Shown here: positions 28,762 through 37,906 of the stretch, piece after piece
Layout of the letters: the number at the start of each line of letters is the position of its first letter
Numbering within the stretch: the first letter of the stretch is position 1
Assembly (NCBI RefSeq): GCF_000820085.1
Contig: NZ_CDBN01000074.1
Coordinates: 1-64,000 of the forward strand
Source: Aeromonas sanarellii
GTDB lineage: Bacteria; Pseudomonadota; Gammaproteobacteria; Enterobacterales; Aeromonadaceae
Direction: 5' to 3'
Length of the DNA: 64,000 bases
Translations under genes and position numbers: made by a program
The notes under the pieces: model-generated
Database searches by the model: none
What the model saw: only the letters and a program-made list of their open reading frames with translations
What the model was told of the DNA's origin: nothing

Positions 28762-29418
28762 TTACTCCTCGGCCTGATGGTCCTCGTCTGCCTCTGCCGG
28801 AGAGGTATCGGCATTGGACTGGTACCAGCCACTCAATGTCTGAGCCAGCTTCTCGACGCCGATATTGGTCAGGGAGGAGAAGGCCTCAACCTGGATCTGC
28901 GGACCCAGTTCAGCCACCGCCTGGCGGACCTTGATCACCTGATTGTTGCGGGGACCCGGGCTCAGCTTGTCGGCCTTGGTCAGCAGCAGCATCACCGGCA
29001 GCTCACGGTGCGAACTCCACTCCAGCATGTTCATGTCGGTCTCTTTGAGCGGGTGGCGAATGTCCATCAGGATGACCAGCCCCTTCAAGGACTCCCGGCG
29101 TTGCAGATATTCCGCCAGGGATTTTTGCCACTTGAGCTTCATTTCCAGCGGGACTTGCGCATAACCGTAGCCTGGCAGGTCGACCAGACGCTTGCCCGGT
29201 TCGAGTTCAAACAGGTTGATCAGCTGGGTGCGACCCGGTGTCTTACTGGTCCGCGCCAGGTTCTTGTGCTTGGTCAAGGTATTCAATGCAGAGGATTTGC
29301 CCGCGTTGGAACGCCCGGCAAACGCAATCTCGACACCCCCATCATGTGGCAGGTGGCGGATGTCGGGTGCGCTGGTCACAAAATGCACCTTATTGAAATT
29401 CAGAGTTTGTGTATCCAA
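28762..29418 (-). CDS. engB: EngB (YihA), ribosome-biogenesis GTPase
   Basis: A 218-residue TRAFAC-class GTPase needed for 50S assembly and normal division. G1 is [12 protein letters not shown] (about residue 31), G3 is [11 protein letters not shown], and G4 is LTKADKL. The effector G2 region includes [12 protein letters not shown]. The C-terminal tail is acidic ([16 protein letters not shown]). It points against Spot 42 on one side and the cytochrome c4 gene on the other. Confidence 0.95.
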   Translation of the reverse strand: MDTQTLNFNKVHFVTSAPDIRHLPHDGGVEIAFAGRSNAGKSSALNTLTKHKNLARTSKTPGRTQLINLFELEPGKRLVDLPGYGYAQVPLEMKLKWQKSLAEYLQRRESLKGLVILMDIRHPLKETDMNMLEWSSHRELPVMLLLTKADKLSPGPRNNQVIKVRQAVAELGPQIQVEAFSSLTNIGVEKLAQTLSGWYQSNADTSPAEADEDHQAEE

Positions 29419-29561
29419 CGTAAATTCCCCATAGAGAGAGAGGGTTATAGAGTTACTTTTTTGTGAAATCGTGTAAAATGGCGTCGCTTAAACGCGTTTA
29501 TTTTAACATGCCTTCGGCGGCATGGGATCTGGAAGCCTAATAACGAGAAAGTTGGAACGCC

Positions 29562-30179
29562 ATGAAGAACCTAGTCATTACACTTGCTCTGATGGTTGGC
29601 GTAACTGGGATGGCACAAGCCAAGGGCGATGCCGCTGCGGGACAAACCAAGGCTGCCGTCTGTGCGGCCTGTCATGGACCGGACGGCAACAGCCCAGTCG
29701 ACATGTATCCCAAGATTGCTGGTCAGCACGCATCATATATCAAAAAACAATTAGTTGAACTGAAGGCTGCCGCTTCCGGCCAAACTGGCCGGATTGCGCC
29801 TGTCATGGGCCCCATGGCGCTGCCGCTGTCCGATCAGGACATGGACGACCTGGCCGCCTACTTCTCCAGCCAGAAGGTCAGCCCGATCGCCGTGCCCGAC
29901 GAGGTGGTCGCCGCAGGCAAGGCACTCTATATGGGCGGGGACATGAGCCGCGGTCTGGCCGCCTGCACTGCCTGTCATGGGCCGCGCGGTTCCGGCGTCG
30001 AGCAGGCCAAGTACCCCAGCCTGTCGGGGCAGCATCCGGCCTATATCAAGGCTCAGCTGGTCGCTTTCCGCTCGGCGAACCGCGACAATGACCCCAACGG
30101 CATGATGCGCGATGTGGCCAAGAAGCTGACGGATCAGGATATCGAGGCGCTCTCCAAATATGTGGCAGGGCTGCACTGA
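29562..30179 (+). CDS. cytochrome c4, diheme periplasmic
   Basis: A 205-residue exported cytochrome. A signal peptide covers residues 1-20 (MKNLVITLALMVGVTGMAQA). Two similar domains each carry a heme c site: CAACHGPDGN near residue 34 and CTACHGPRGSG near residue 130. Downstream methionines are placed for axial ligation. Cytochrome c4 passes electrons from the bc1 complex to terminal oxidases of the cbb3 type. In E. coli nothing lies between engB and csrC; here this gene is inserted, as suits an organism with a bc1/cbb3 chain. Confidence 0.92.
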   Translation: MKNLVITLALMVGVTGMAQAKGDAAAGQTKAAVCAACHGPDGNSPVDMYPKIAGQHASYIKKQLVELKAAASGQTGRIAPVMGPMALPLSDQDMDDLAAYFSSQKVSPIAVPDEVVAAGKALYMGGDMSRGLAACTACHGPRGSGVEQAKYPSLSGQHPAYIKAQLVAFRSANRDNDPNGMMRDVAKKLTDQDIEALSKYVAGLH

Positions 30180-30203
30180 TAATATTCGGAGTCTATCATC
30201 TTG

Positions 30204-30240
30204 AAAAAGCAGGGAACCACAGGGTTCCCTGTTCTTTTTC
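30204..30240 (+). terminator. cytochrome c4 terminator
   Basis: CAGGGAACC (30210-30218) pairs perfectly with GGTTCCCTG (30223-30231) around ACAG, and TTCTTTTT follows. It lies 30 bp after the stop codon. Confidence 0.88.
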
Positions 30241-30278
30241 TGACTTTTTTCTCACTTCATCAAAGTCGCTAACATTGT

Positions 30279-30294
30279 TGTAAGAGATCTTCCA
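30279..30294 (+). promoter_or_regulatory. candidate UvrY/GacA-type site upstream of csrC
   Basis: TGTAAGAGATCTTCCA keeps the left arm of the known GacA/UvrY box (TGTAAG...CTTACA), with a right arm of CTTCCA and a centre two bases short. It is about 150-165 bp before the presumed RNA start, similar in placement to UvrY sites of csrB/csrC. Suggestive only. Confidence 0.4.
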
Positions 30295-30439
30295 TTTCCA
30301 TGGTTGGAAGAGGCTGAAAAAATCTTGTGATTTGACTGCGTTATACCTATTTATCAGGTAGTTAATCGTAAAAGTGCCACTTATCTTTATTTGGAAGAGT
30401 CTATGGTAGATTGAACCATCAGGTGAAGTTGTTACATTG

Positions 30440-30768
30440 TGCACATGGATTGAACGGGCGGACGGGATGCAACCTGCCGCCGGTGCGACAGGATGTCGAC
30501 TCAGGGCATGCAGGTGATGAGCGAGGCATGCAAAGACCAGGATGGTGACCGCCAGGGATGAGCGGGGTTGCGGGAAGCAGCCACCCCAGTGGGAGGCAGG
30601 ATGCCACCAGTACGGGTTAGACAAGCACACGCACATTCAGGATCGGCCAATAAGGGTCAGGAAGACCCAACGACAGGATGCGCAGCGGTACGCCCAGGGA
30701 CAAGGCGGTGAGACTCCAGGGATCGGGACTCGCATGACAGGAACAAGGCAGCTTCGGCTGCCTTTTTT
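30440..30768 (+). ncRNA. csrC: CsrC-like CsrA-sequestering RNA
   Basis: A gene-free stretch of about 330 bases with some 16 GGA motifs, many as CAGGATG, CAGGGA or CAGGAA, the hallmark of RNAs that soak up the translational regulator CsrA. Several GGA lie between short complementary arms, as expected for loops. It ends in a strong terminator (30745-30768). Position is decisive: it lies between engB and yihI, exactly where E. coli csrC lies, in the same direction. The 5' end is not certain; a possible promoter is TTGAAC (30411-30416) / TACATT (30433-30438). Primary sequence similarity to E. coli CsrC is otherwise low. Confidence 0.85.
30745..30768 (+). terminator. csrC terminator
   Basis: AAGGCAGC, loop TTCG, GCTGCCTT and a run of T: a compact tetraloop terminator closing the CsrC-like RNA. 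Confidence 0.9.
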
Positions 30769-30978
30769 CTATTGGGTCATTAACCCGCCAAGGCATTCTG
30801 TGTCAAAATACCAGCAACATGCCCAGAGGATGCCGATCCTGCGGTGTTCAGCGACCCAAGATGGTCGAATTGGTGCGGGATCCCACTCTTGTTCCAGATT
30901 TACTGTTCCCCGCCTCAGCATTCTCCCCGGACGACACGCTCCGGGGGTTTTCAATCCAGATATTTGTCGGAGTCATTC

Positions 30979-31554
30979 ATGTCGGCCAAACAACCCACCC
31001 GCAAGCCTACCGGCAAGCGCAAAGAATCAGATGCCAGTGCCCAGGAAGGTCGTGAGCGCAAGCGCGCCGCCAAGCGCAAGGGCTTGAAGGCGGGCTCCCG
31101 CCAGCAGGTCGAACAGGCAGGCAAGAAGAGTGGCACCAAGCAAGCCAAGGATCCGCGCATCGGTTCCCGCAAGCCCGTCGCCCTCATCGTGGATGAGAAG
31201 AGCAGCAAGCCGGTGGCGCCCAAGGCTGTCAAAGAGAAGAAGCTGGTGATGACGCCCGAGCAGGAACTGGCCTCCATCGAGAACGATGATCGCCTGAATG
31301 ACCTGCTGGATCGTCTCGATGCCGGTGAAACCCTGGACGCGTCCGAGCAGGCCTGGGTCGACCAGCGTGTCGATCGTTATCAGGCGCTGATGGACGAGCT
31401 CGGCATCATAGACACCGACGAAGATGAAGACGGTGACTTCGACGACGTCGAGTATGAGGAATCGAGCGAGCCGGCCTCCGAGGAAGAGCTGTGGGAGCGC
31501 TTCACCCAGGTGGACTATCAGCCCGAGCCCAAACCCGAGCCGAAGAAAAAGTGA
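30979..31554 (+). CDS. yihI: YihI, Der GTPase-activating protein
   Basis: A 191-residue protein. Residues 1-80 are very basic and low-complexity (many Lys, Arg and Gln). The C-terminal half has the YihI core (LASIENDDRLNDLLDRLDAG, then AWVDQRVDRYQALMDELGI) and a strongly acidic tail. YihI stimulates the GTPase Der (EngA) in 50S assembly. The ATG at 30979 follows GGAG; the frame is open further upstream into the CsrC region but that part is not coding. It lies next to engB, another assembly GTPase. Its TGA overlaps the next ATG. Confidence 0.92.
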   Translation: MSAKQPTRKPTGKRKESDASAQEGRERKRAAKRKGLKAGSRQQVEQAGKKSGTKQAKDPRIGSRKPVALIVDEKSSKPVAPKAVKEKKLVMTPEQELASIENDDRLNDLLDRLDAGETLDASEQAWVDQRVDRYQALMDELGIIDTDEDEDGDFDDVEYEESSEPASEEELWERFTQVDYQPEPKPEPKKK

Positions 31555-32006
31555 TGAGTGGATGGATGCTGGCCGCCCTGTTGGGCGGCCTGATTTTGCT
31601 GGGGCTGGCTGTCTATGCCGGCACTCTGCTGGCCCGCCTCAAGCGCCAGCACGACGGTCAGCAGCAAGCCATTGCGGCGCGCAACGAGCGCATTCTCGAG
31701 AGCGTCAGGGTCATCGCCCACGCGGTGCGGGATGGCCAGTGCGACTACTCCGAGGGCGCCATCCGGCTGACCAACCTGCTGGATGCCTTGCAGATCAAGG
31801 AGGGACGCGCCTTTGCCAGCGAGTTCCCCGGTCTGTACGGCCTCTATGACAAGGTCAAGGAGATGCCGACCCACGAGGCGCGGCGCGCCCTCAAGCGCAA
31901 TGAAGTGATGAAGATGGATCTCGAACGCAGCGGCTACGAGGCCGAGCTGGAGGCGCAGATCCTCCAGGATGTCGCCAGGCTGAAGGATTTCCGGTTAAGC
32001 CGCTGA
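31554..32006 (+). CDS. DUF2489 membrane-anchored protein
   Basis: A 150-residue protein with a single N-terminal membrane helix (LAALLGGLILLGLAVYAGTL) and a cytoplasmic helical domain (RVIAHAVRDGQCDYSEGAIR, then EMPTHEARRALKRNEVMKMD) matching the DUF2489 family. Its ATG overlaps the yihI stop (ATGA), so translation is coupled. Related genes occur between yihI and hemN in Vibrio-type genomes. Function unknown. Confidence 0.85.
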   Translation: MSGWMLAALLGGLILLGLAVYAGTLLARLKRQHDGQQQAIAARNERILESVRVIAHAVRDGQCDYSEGAIRLTNLLDALQIKEGRAFASEFPGLYGLYDKVKEMPTHEARRALKRNEVMKMDLERSGYEAELEAQILQDVARLKDFRLSR

Positions 32007-32034
32007 ACGGATAACAAAGAAAGGGGAAGCAAGC

Positions 32035-33408
32035 GTGCAAGCAGAACAGATTGTGTGGGATCAGGCCCTGATCGAGAAATATAACTACAGTGGCCCGCGA
32101 TATACCTCCTATCCCACAGCCCTTGAGTTCAACGAGAGTTTCGGCTATCCGGACTTCGTCCAGGCCGCGGGGCAGTATCCGGCCCGCAATCTGTCCCTCT
32201 ACGTGCATATCCCCTTCTGTCACAAGCTCTGCTACTACTGCGGTTGCAACAAGGTGATCACCCGTCACCAGCACAAGGCCGATCAGTACCTCGATTACCT
32301 CGAGCGTGAAATCAAGGCGCAGGCCCCCCTGTTCAAGCACCGTCTGGTGACCCAGCTGCACTGGGGGGGCGGTACCCCCACCTATCTGAATGAACCCCAG
32401 ACTCGCCGCCTGATGGCCATGTTGCGGGAACATTTCCATTTCGCCGGGGAGGGGGAGATCAGCATAGAGGTGGATCCGCGCGAGATCGAACTCTCCATGC
32501 TGGACGTGTTGCGGGAGCTCGGTTTCAACCGCATCAGTCTCGGCGTGCAGGACTTCAACAAGGCGGTCCAGGTCGCGGTTAACCGCGAGCAGGACAACGA
32601 CTTCATCCGCGCCATGCTGGAGCGGGCCCGCGAGCTGGGATTCCGTTCCACCAACCTGGATCTCATCTACGGCCTGCCGCACCAGAACCGGGAGAGCTTC
32701 CATCACACCCTGGAGGAGGTGCTCAAGACCGACCCGGCCCGCCTCTCCATCTTCAACTATGCCCACCTGCCGAGCCGCTTCGCCGCCCAGCACAAGCTGA
32801 AAGAGGCGGACATGCCGGCGCCCCGGGAGAAGCTGGCCATGCTGCAGGACACCATCGCCTTCCTCACCGGCCGGGGCTATCAGTTCATCGGCATGGACCA
32901 CTTCGCCAAGCCGGACGACGAGCTGGCGGTGGCCCAGCGCGAGGGCAAGCTGCACCGCAACTTCCAGGGCTATACCACCCAGGGAGATTGCGATCTGCTT
33001 GGGCTGGGGGTCTCTTCCATCAGCATGATCGGCGATGCCTATTCCCAGAACCAGAAAGAGCTCAAGGCCTACTACGCCCAGGTGGAGACCCTTGGTCACG
33101 CCCAGTGGAAGGGGTGCTCCCTCAACCGGGATGACCTGATCCGCCGCGAGGTGATCAAGCGCCTCATCTGCGACTTCTCCCTGAACTTCGCCGCCGTCGA
33201 ACAGGCCCACGGCCTGGTGTTCAAGGAGTACTTTGCCGAGGATCTCAAACTGCTGCAGACCTTCGTCGACGACGGTCTGGTGCGCATGACGGACGAGGGG
33301 CTGGAGGTGGTCTCCACCGGCCAGCTGCTGATCCGCAACATCTGCATGTGCTTCGACGTCTACCTGCGCAGCAAGGCGCGCCAGCAGCAGTTCTCCCGGG
33401 TGATCTAA
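32035..33408 (+). CDS. hemN: HemN, oxygen-independent coproporphyrinogen III dehydrogenase
   Basis: A 457-residue radical-SAM enzyme making protoporphyrinogen IX without oxygen. The cluster motif is HIPFCHKLCYYCGC (CxxxCxxC, plus the extra HemN Cys). LHWGGGTPTYL, SIEVDPRE, NRISLGVQDFN and LIYGLPHQ are family blocks. It starts with GTG after AAAGGGGAAGC. E. coli also has hemN after csrC-yihI. It complements hemF at 25942. Confidence 0.95.
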   Translation: MQAEQIVWDQALIEKYNYSGPRYTSYPTALEFNESFGYPDFVQAAGQYPARNLSLYVHIPFCHKLCYYCGCNKVITRHQHKADQYLDYLEREIKAQAPLFKHRLVTQLHWGGGTPTYLNEPQTRRLMAMLREHFHFAGEGEISIEVDPREIELSMLDVLRELGFNRISLGVQDFNKAVQVAVNREQDNDFIRAMLERARELGFRSTNLDLIYGLPHQNRESFHHTLEEVLKTDPARLSIFNYAHLPSRFAAQHKLKEADMPAPREKLAMLQDTIAFLTGRGYQFIGMDHFAKPDDELAVAQREGKLHRNFQGYTTQGDCDLLGLGVSSISMIGDAYSQNQKELKAYYAQVETLGHAQWKGCSLNRDDLIRREVIKRLICDFSLNFAAVEQAHGLVFKEYFAEDLKLLQTFVDDGLVRMTDEGLEVVSTGQLLIRNICMCFDVYLRSKARQQQFSRVI

Positions 33409-33431
33409 GCCGGTCGATGTCGTTGGAAAAT

Positions 33432-33462
33432 AAAAAAACCGCCTCTCGGCGGTTTTTTTATT
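33432..33462. terminator. bidirectional terminator between hemN and add
   Basis: AAAACCGCC and GGCGGTTTT with a TCTC loop, flanked by A-run and T-run, serve both convergent genes. Confidence 0.9.
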
Positions 33463-33476
33463 GGGCGGGTCGGGAT

Positions 33477-34478
33477 TTAGCGGCGGGCGGCGCGGGCGCT
33501 CAGCTCGGCCTTCTCGCCATCGCTCAGGAAGGCCAGGGTCAGGCCGTTCTGCTGGGCGGTGCGGATCTCGCCTGGCGTCATGCCGGCGGCCGGTGCGGCC
33601 ACCTCGTACTCGTGGGGAAGGTCAATGCCTTCGACTGCGGGATCGTCGGTGTTGAGGCAGGCCAGCACACCGGCAGCCAGGAACTGGCGGATGGGGTGCT
33701 CGGCGAGGCTCGCCACCGTGGTGGTCTGCAGGTTGGAGGTGAGGCAGGACTCGATGCCGATGCGGTGCTCTGCCAGATAGGCCATCAGAGCCGGGTCCTG
33801 GATCGCCTTGACGCCGTGACCGATGCGCTCGGCACCGAGATCGCGAATGGCCTGCCACATGCTCTCCGGGCCGGCCGCCTCACCGGCGTGCACCGTCACG
33901 CGCATCCCCGCATCCCGCACCCGGCGGAAGTGGTCGGTGAAGAGTTCCCCCGGGAAGCCCAGCTCGTCGCCGGCCAGATCGATGGCAACCAGTTTGTCGC
34001 GCAGGGCCAGGCAGGCGTCCAGCTCGGTGCGGCACTGCTCGGTGCCGAAGGTGCGGCTCATGATGCCGATAAGGTTGGTCTTGATGCCGAAGTCGCGGCT
34101 GCCGGCGGCCACGCCGTCAACGATGGCTTCCACCACGCCCTGGGGGTGCAGCTTGTGGGTCATCGCCATATAGGCCGGGCTGAAGCGCAGCTCCGCATAG
34201 TCGATGCCGGCGCGCAACAGATCTTCCACGTTCTCGTAGGCCACCCGGCGGCAGGCGTCGTAGTCGGCCAGCACGGCCACGCCCCAGTCCAGTTTCTTCA
34301 GGAAGGCAACCAGACTCGGCTCGTTCTCGACGATCTGCACATGGGGGCGCAGGGCCTCCAGCTCATCGGCCGGCAGCTGGACGTTGTGCTGACGCCCCAG
34401 CTCGAGAATGGTCTGCGGGCGGATGTTGCCGTCCAGATGGCGATGCAGGTCGGTCAGGGGGAGGGATCTGTCAATCAT
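33477..34478 (-). CDS. add: adenosine deaminase
   Basis: A 333-residue Zn enzyme that converts adenosine and deoxyadenosine to inosine forms. The metal motif [11 protein letters not shown] (HxH) is at residue 8. [13 protein letters not shown] carries the next His and the catalytic Glu, [10 protein letters not shown] the following, and [11 protein letters not shown] the metal Asp. Length is standard. It is downstream of, but separated by a terminator from, ntrC. Confidence 0.94.
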   Translation of the reverse strand: MIDRSLPLTDLHRHLDGNIRPQTILELGRQHNVQLPADELEALRPHVQIVENEPSLVAFLKKLDWGVAVLADYDACRRVAYENVEDLLRAGIDYAELRFSPAYMAMTHKLHPQGVVEAIVDGVAAGSRDFGIKTNLIGIMSRTFGTEQCRTELDACLALRDKLVAIDLAGDELGFPGELFTDHFRRVRDAGMRVTVHAGEAAGPESMWQAIRDLGAERIGHGVKAIQDPALMAYLAEHRIGIESCLTSNLQTTTVASLAEHPIRQFLAAGVLACLNTDDPAVEGIDLPHEYEVAAPAAGMTPGEIRTAQQNGLTLAFLSDGEKAELSARAARR

Positions 34479-34534
34479 GGGGCACCTTCTGCGAGTCGGG
34501 TTGGAAAGCCTGCCATTCTAGGCGGGACGCCTGA

Positions 34535-34566
34535 AAAAGATACCCCGTTTGCAGGCAAACGGGGTC
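34535..34566 (-). terminator. ntrBC terminator
   Basis: On the minus strand, ACCCCGTTTG / CAAACGGGGT (loop CCTG) is followed by ATCTTTTT. It lies 55 bp after the ntrC stop and before add. Confidence 0.88.
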
Positions 34567-34619
34567 GGATTGGTCAGGCTTTCCCTCAAGGCGTGATGGG
34601 AATCGTTTTTCCCGAAGGC

Positions 34620-36038
34620 TCAGGGAATGTCGAGCTCCTTGAGCTTGCGGGTCAGGGTATTGCGGCCCCAGCCGAGCAGGCGGGCGGCCTCCTGCTTGTG
34701 ACCGTGGGTGTGATCCAGGGCCGTCTCCAGCATGATCCGTTCGAACTGGGGCATGGCATCCGCCAGGATGTCGGTCTCGCCCAGGGCCAGCTTGGCGGCC
34801 ACCCAGTCCTGCAACTGCTGCTGCCAGCCGCCGGTCAGGGCAGGCTGACCCGGCTCCGCCGTGCTGGTGATGGGCGTCAGCAGCTCGGTGGGCAGGTCGC
34901 TCACCAGCACCTCCTGGCCCGAGGCCATCACCGTCAACCAGCGGCAGACGTTCTCCAGCTGGCGCACGTTGCCCGGCCAGGGCAGGCGGCTGATGTAGGC
35001 CTGGGTATCCGGGTGCAGACTCTTGGCTTCCACGTTCAGTTCCTTGGCGGCGCGCAGCAGGAAGTGCTGGGCGAGCTGGGGGATGTCTTCCCGCCGCTCC
35101 TTGAGGGCGGGGATATGGATGCGGATGACGTTGAGGCGGTGGAACAGGTCTTCCCGAAACTCGCCGTCGGCGACCCGTTTCTCCAGATTCTGGTGGGTGG
35201 CGGCGATGATCCGCACGTCCACCTGCACCGGCTGGTGGCCGCCGACCCGGTAGAACTGGCCGTCCGCCAGCACCCGCAGCAACCGGGTCTGCACGTCCAG
35301 CGGCATGTCGCCTATTTCGTCGAGAAACAGGGTGCCGCCGTCGGCCTGCTCGAAGCGGCCGTGGCGGATGTTGTTGGCGCCGGTGAAGGCCCCCTTCTCG
35401 TGGCCGAACAGCTCGGATTCGATGAGATCCTTGGGAATGGCCGCCATGTTGAGGGCGATGAAGTTCTTGTGGGCCCGGGGGCTGTGCTTGTGCAGGGCGT
35501 GGGCGACCAGCTCCTTGCCGGTGCCGCTCTGGCCGTTGATCAGCACCGAGATGCTGGAGCGCGACAGCCGGCCGATGGCGCGGAATACCTCCTGCATGGC
35601 GGGGGCTTCACCGATGATCTCGGGCGTGGTGGTGGCCTCCTGCTGGCGTGCCTTGCGCTTGGTGCGCTGCTCCTTGAGGTGGTTCTCGGCACGGCGCACC
35701 AGGCTGACCGCCTCGTCGATGTCGAACGGCTTGGGCAGGTATTCGAAGGCGCCGCGCTGGTAGGCGTTGACCGCGGAGTCGAGGTCCGAGTGCGCCGTCA
35801 TGATGATGATGGGCAGATCGGCCTGGCGGCGGTGGATCTGCTCCAGCAGGCTCAGGCCGTCGATGCCCGGCATGCGGATGTCCGAGAGGATCACGTCCGG
35901 CGAACGCACCTCCAGGGAGCTCAGCAGGGCTTCGCCGTCGGCGAAGCTTTCGCATTCGAAGCCTTCGCTGCCAAGGGTGCGCTCCAGAACCCAGCGGATA
36001 GAACTGTCGTCATCGACGATCCACACTTTTGCTGTCAT
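34620..36038 (-). CDS. ntrC: NtrC (GlnG), nitrogen response regulator
   Basis: A 472-residue sigma-54 activator. The receiver domain begins KVWIVDDDSSIRWVLERTL, with the phospho-Asp in ILSDIRMPGIDG (residue 54). The AAA+ domain has Walker A GQSGTGKELVAHAL, the sigma-54-contact loop EKGAFTGANNIRHG and Walker B FLDEIGDMPL. The C-terminal Fis-type helix-turn-helix is QEAARLLGWGRNTLTRKLK. When phosphorylated by NtrB under nitrogen limitation it activates glnA and other genes. The ATG follows GGGAACCTC. It lies 9 bp after ntrB. Confidence 0.96.
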   Translation of the reverse strand: MTAKVWIVDDDSSIRWVLERTLGSEGFECESFADGEALLSSLEVRSPDVILSDIRMPGIDGLSLLEQIHRRQADLPIIIMTAHSDLDSAVNAYQRGAFEYLPKPFDIDEAVSLVRRAENHLKEQRTKRKARQQEATTTPEIIGEAPAMQEVFRAIGRLSRSSISVLINGQSGTGKELVAHALHKHSPRAHKNFIALNMAAIPKDLIESELFGHEKGAFTGANNIRHGRFEQADGGTLFLDEIGDMPLDVQTRLLRVLADGQFYRVGGHQPVQVDVRIIAATHQNLEKRVADGEFREDLFHRLNVIRIHIPALKERREDIPQLAQHFLLRAAKELNVEAKSLHPDTQAYISRLPWPGNVRQLENVCRWLTVMASGQEVLVSDLPTELLTPITSTAEPGQPALTGGWQQQLQDWVAAKLALGETDILADAMPQFERIMLETALDHTHGHKQEAARLLGWGRNTLTRKLKELDIP

Positions 36039-36047
36039 GAGGTTCCC

Positions 36048-37103
36048 TTACTTGCGAAGTGGTAGATAGATGGTGAATTCGGTATGGCCGGGCCAGCTGA
36101 TGCAGTCGATGCGCCCCTTGTGCTGATCGATCAGATTCTGGGCGATGGAGAGGCCGAGGCCGGTCCCCCCCTCCTTGCCGGTGATCATGGGGTAGAAGAG
36201 GGTGTCGCGAATGGCGTCGGGAATGCCGGGGCCGTTGTCGATGATCTTGATCTCGGCCGCCAGGCGGTAGCGCTGGCCGTGGATGGTGATCTGGAAGGCG
36301 GTGCGGGTCTTGATGCGGATGAGCCCGGCCTGATCCCCGAGGGCCTCGGCGGCATTGCGCACTATGTTGAGAAACGCCTGCTGCAGCTGATCCGATTCCA
36401 TCTCGAATTCGGGAATGCTGGGATCGTAGTCCCGTTCGATGCGGATCTGGGGCGGCAGCTCCAGATCCACCAGGCGGCGCACCTGTTCCAGCACGGAGTG
36501 GACGTTGTGCATCTGGTGACGCCCGGGCCGCTGGGGGCCGAGCAGGCGATCGACCAGCACCCGCAGGCGATCCGCCTGCTCGATGATGATGCCGGTGTAT
36601 TCGCGCAGGGCCGGATCCGGCAGCTCCTTCTGCAGCAGCTGGGCCGCCCCGCGCAGGCCGCCGAGGGGATTCTTGATCTCGTGGGCCAGGCCGCGCACCA
36701 GCTCCTTCGCCGCCTGTTGCTGGGCGTGCTGCTGCAACTCCTGGCTGATCTTCTTCTGCTGATCGATCTTACGCAGCTCCACCACCATCAATCGCTGCTC
36801 GTGATCGGCCATGGGGCTGACGCTGATCTCCACCAGCCTGGGCTCCCCCTCCACCACCAGGGTGACTTCGCTGTCGGTGAAGCCCTGCCCCGAAATGAGG
36901 CACTGCTTGAAGCGCTGCAGGTCGAGGGAGATGTGCTCCAGCAGGTGGGGCAGCTCGATCCCGATGAGTCGCCGCTCACTGAGGGAAAGCAGCTGTTCTG
37001 CCGCCGGGTTGACGAATTGAATGCAGAGCCGCTCATCCATCAGGATGACGGCGGTCAGCAGGTTGTCCAAGAGTGTCTTGGCGTGATCCATGCGGGTTGG
37101 CAC
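36048..37103 (-). CDS. ntrB: NtrB (GlnL), nitrogen sensor kinase
   Basis: A 351-residue cytoplasmic histidine kinase/phosphatase acting on NtrC and controlled by PII. A PAS domain (about 10-110) precedes the H-box LVRGLAHEIKNPLGGLRGAA (phospho-His), the N-box QAFLNIVRNAAEALGDQ, the G1 DNGPGIPDAI and the G2 GKEGGTGLGLSIAQNL. I chose the GTG at 37103, six bases after AGGGAG. The ATG at 37091 lacks a close ribosome-binding site, and a GTG at 37130 gives a longer, unsupported N-terminus. Confidence 0.93.
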   Translation of the reverse strand: MPTRMDHAKTLLDNLLTAVILMDERLCIQFVNPAAEQLLSLSERRLIGIELPHLLEHISLDLQRFKQCLISGQGFTDSEVTLVVEGEPRLVEISVSPMADHEQRLMVVELRKIDQQKKISQELQQHAQQQAAKELVRGLAHEIKNPLGGLRGAAQLLQKELPDPALREYTGIIIEQADRLRVLVDRLLGPQRPGRHQMHNVHSVLEQVRRLVDLELPPQIRIERDYDPSIPEFEMESDQLQQAFLNIVRNAAEALGDQAGLIRIKTRTAFQITIHGQRYRLAAEIKIIDNGPGIPDAIRDTLFYPMITGKEGGTGLGLSIAQNLIDQHKGRIDCISWPGHTEFTIYLPLRK

Positions 37104-37188
37104 AGGTTTCTCCCTAAAACGGTGCTGCACACCTGATATGCACCAATATAGTGCATCAAGTTTACCCGCATCGGTGCGTCACATCACC

Positions 37189-37758
37189 CTAATCGGCCTT
37201 GGGGGTGGCCTTGGGAGCCTGATTCACGGTCGCTCTGTGCAGGTAAAAGGTGGCTGGTTTAGATTTAGCAAGGATCGTACCGTCTTTGGCGAGCAGCTCG
37301 AGACGCGCCTCGTAGGCACCGCGATCGAGGTTTTCCACCCGGATGGCCAGGCTGTTGTGGACTATGGGGACCGCCTTGCCGTTCAGCAGCAGGCGCACGT
37401 CGTATTGCGCCGGGGGTTGGGGAGAGACCTGACCCTGGAAGACGATGTTGCCGGTGTTGTCCCTCAGGGTGCTGCCCGGTTCGGGGGAGAGCAGCTCGAT
37501 CTCCAGGGGGGCGGCTTCCAGGGCCTTCCTGGCGTCGACGCCGGTCAGGCTGTTGAAATCCTCGACCTGGACCGAGTGGGGGGAAGTGCCGATGAGGGGC
37601 GAGACCCGCATGTCCACTTCCTTCGCGTTCTTGCCAGGGGGAGGGGCATCGGTGTAGTGGGTCACCCCCTGGGGGTCGACCCAGGAGTAGACTCTGGCCG
37701 CCTGAGCGGTGCAGGCGGCCATCAGCAAGAGGCTCAGCATCCAGGGTGCAGTGTTCAT
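37189..37758 (-). CDS. DUF4124-domain exported protein
   Basis: A 189-residue protein with a signal peptide (MNTAPWMLSLLLMAACTAQA, cleaved before ARVYSW) and the DUF4124 motif right after it (RVYSWVDPQGVTHYTDAPPP). The rest resembles an Ig-like beta domain (TLRDNTGNIVFQGQVSPQPP). It sits between glnA and ntrB, a place shared in related gammaproteobacteria; function unknown. The ATG at 37758 follows GGAGAGATGG. Eight upstream open codons are discarded. Confidence 0.87.
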   Translation of the reverse strand: MNTAPWMLSLLLMAACTAQAARVYSWVDPQGVTHYTDAPPPGKNAKEVDMRVSPLIGTSPHSVQVEDFNSLTGVDARKALEAAPLEIELLSPEPGSTLRDNTGNIVFQGQVSPQPPAQYDVRLLLNGKAVPIVHNSLAIRVENLDRGAYEARLELLAKDGTILAKSKPATFYLHRATVNQAPKATPKAD

Positions 37759-37906
37759 CCATCTCTCCTTGACGGGGTTCACCTTAATCCTATCAGAGAA
37801 AAAACCATCGGGCCGACAGTCGGTTGTCTGATGACAGCCGTGCTGTCAGGTGGGGATGGCCCCGCCGGGGGACTGCGAGCATCCCGATGGTTTTCCGCCT
37901 CCTGAA

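Noticed and set aside
30196-30636. 146-codon open frame on the minus strand between cytochrome c4 and yihI
   Set aside because: It covers the cytochrome terminator and the CsrC-like RNA, has poor codon bias and no recognisable protein features.
33348-36065. 905-codon rightward open frame opposite add and ntrC
   Set aside because: Antisense shadow, running across a bidirectional terminator and two known genes.
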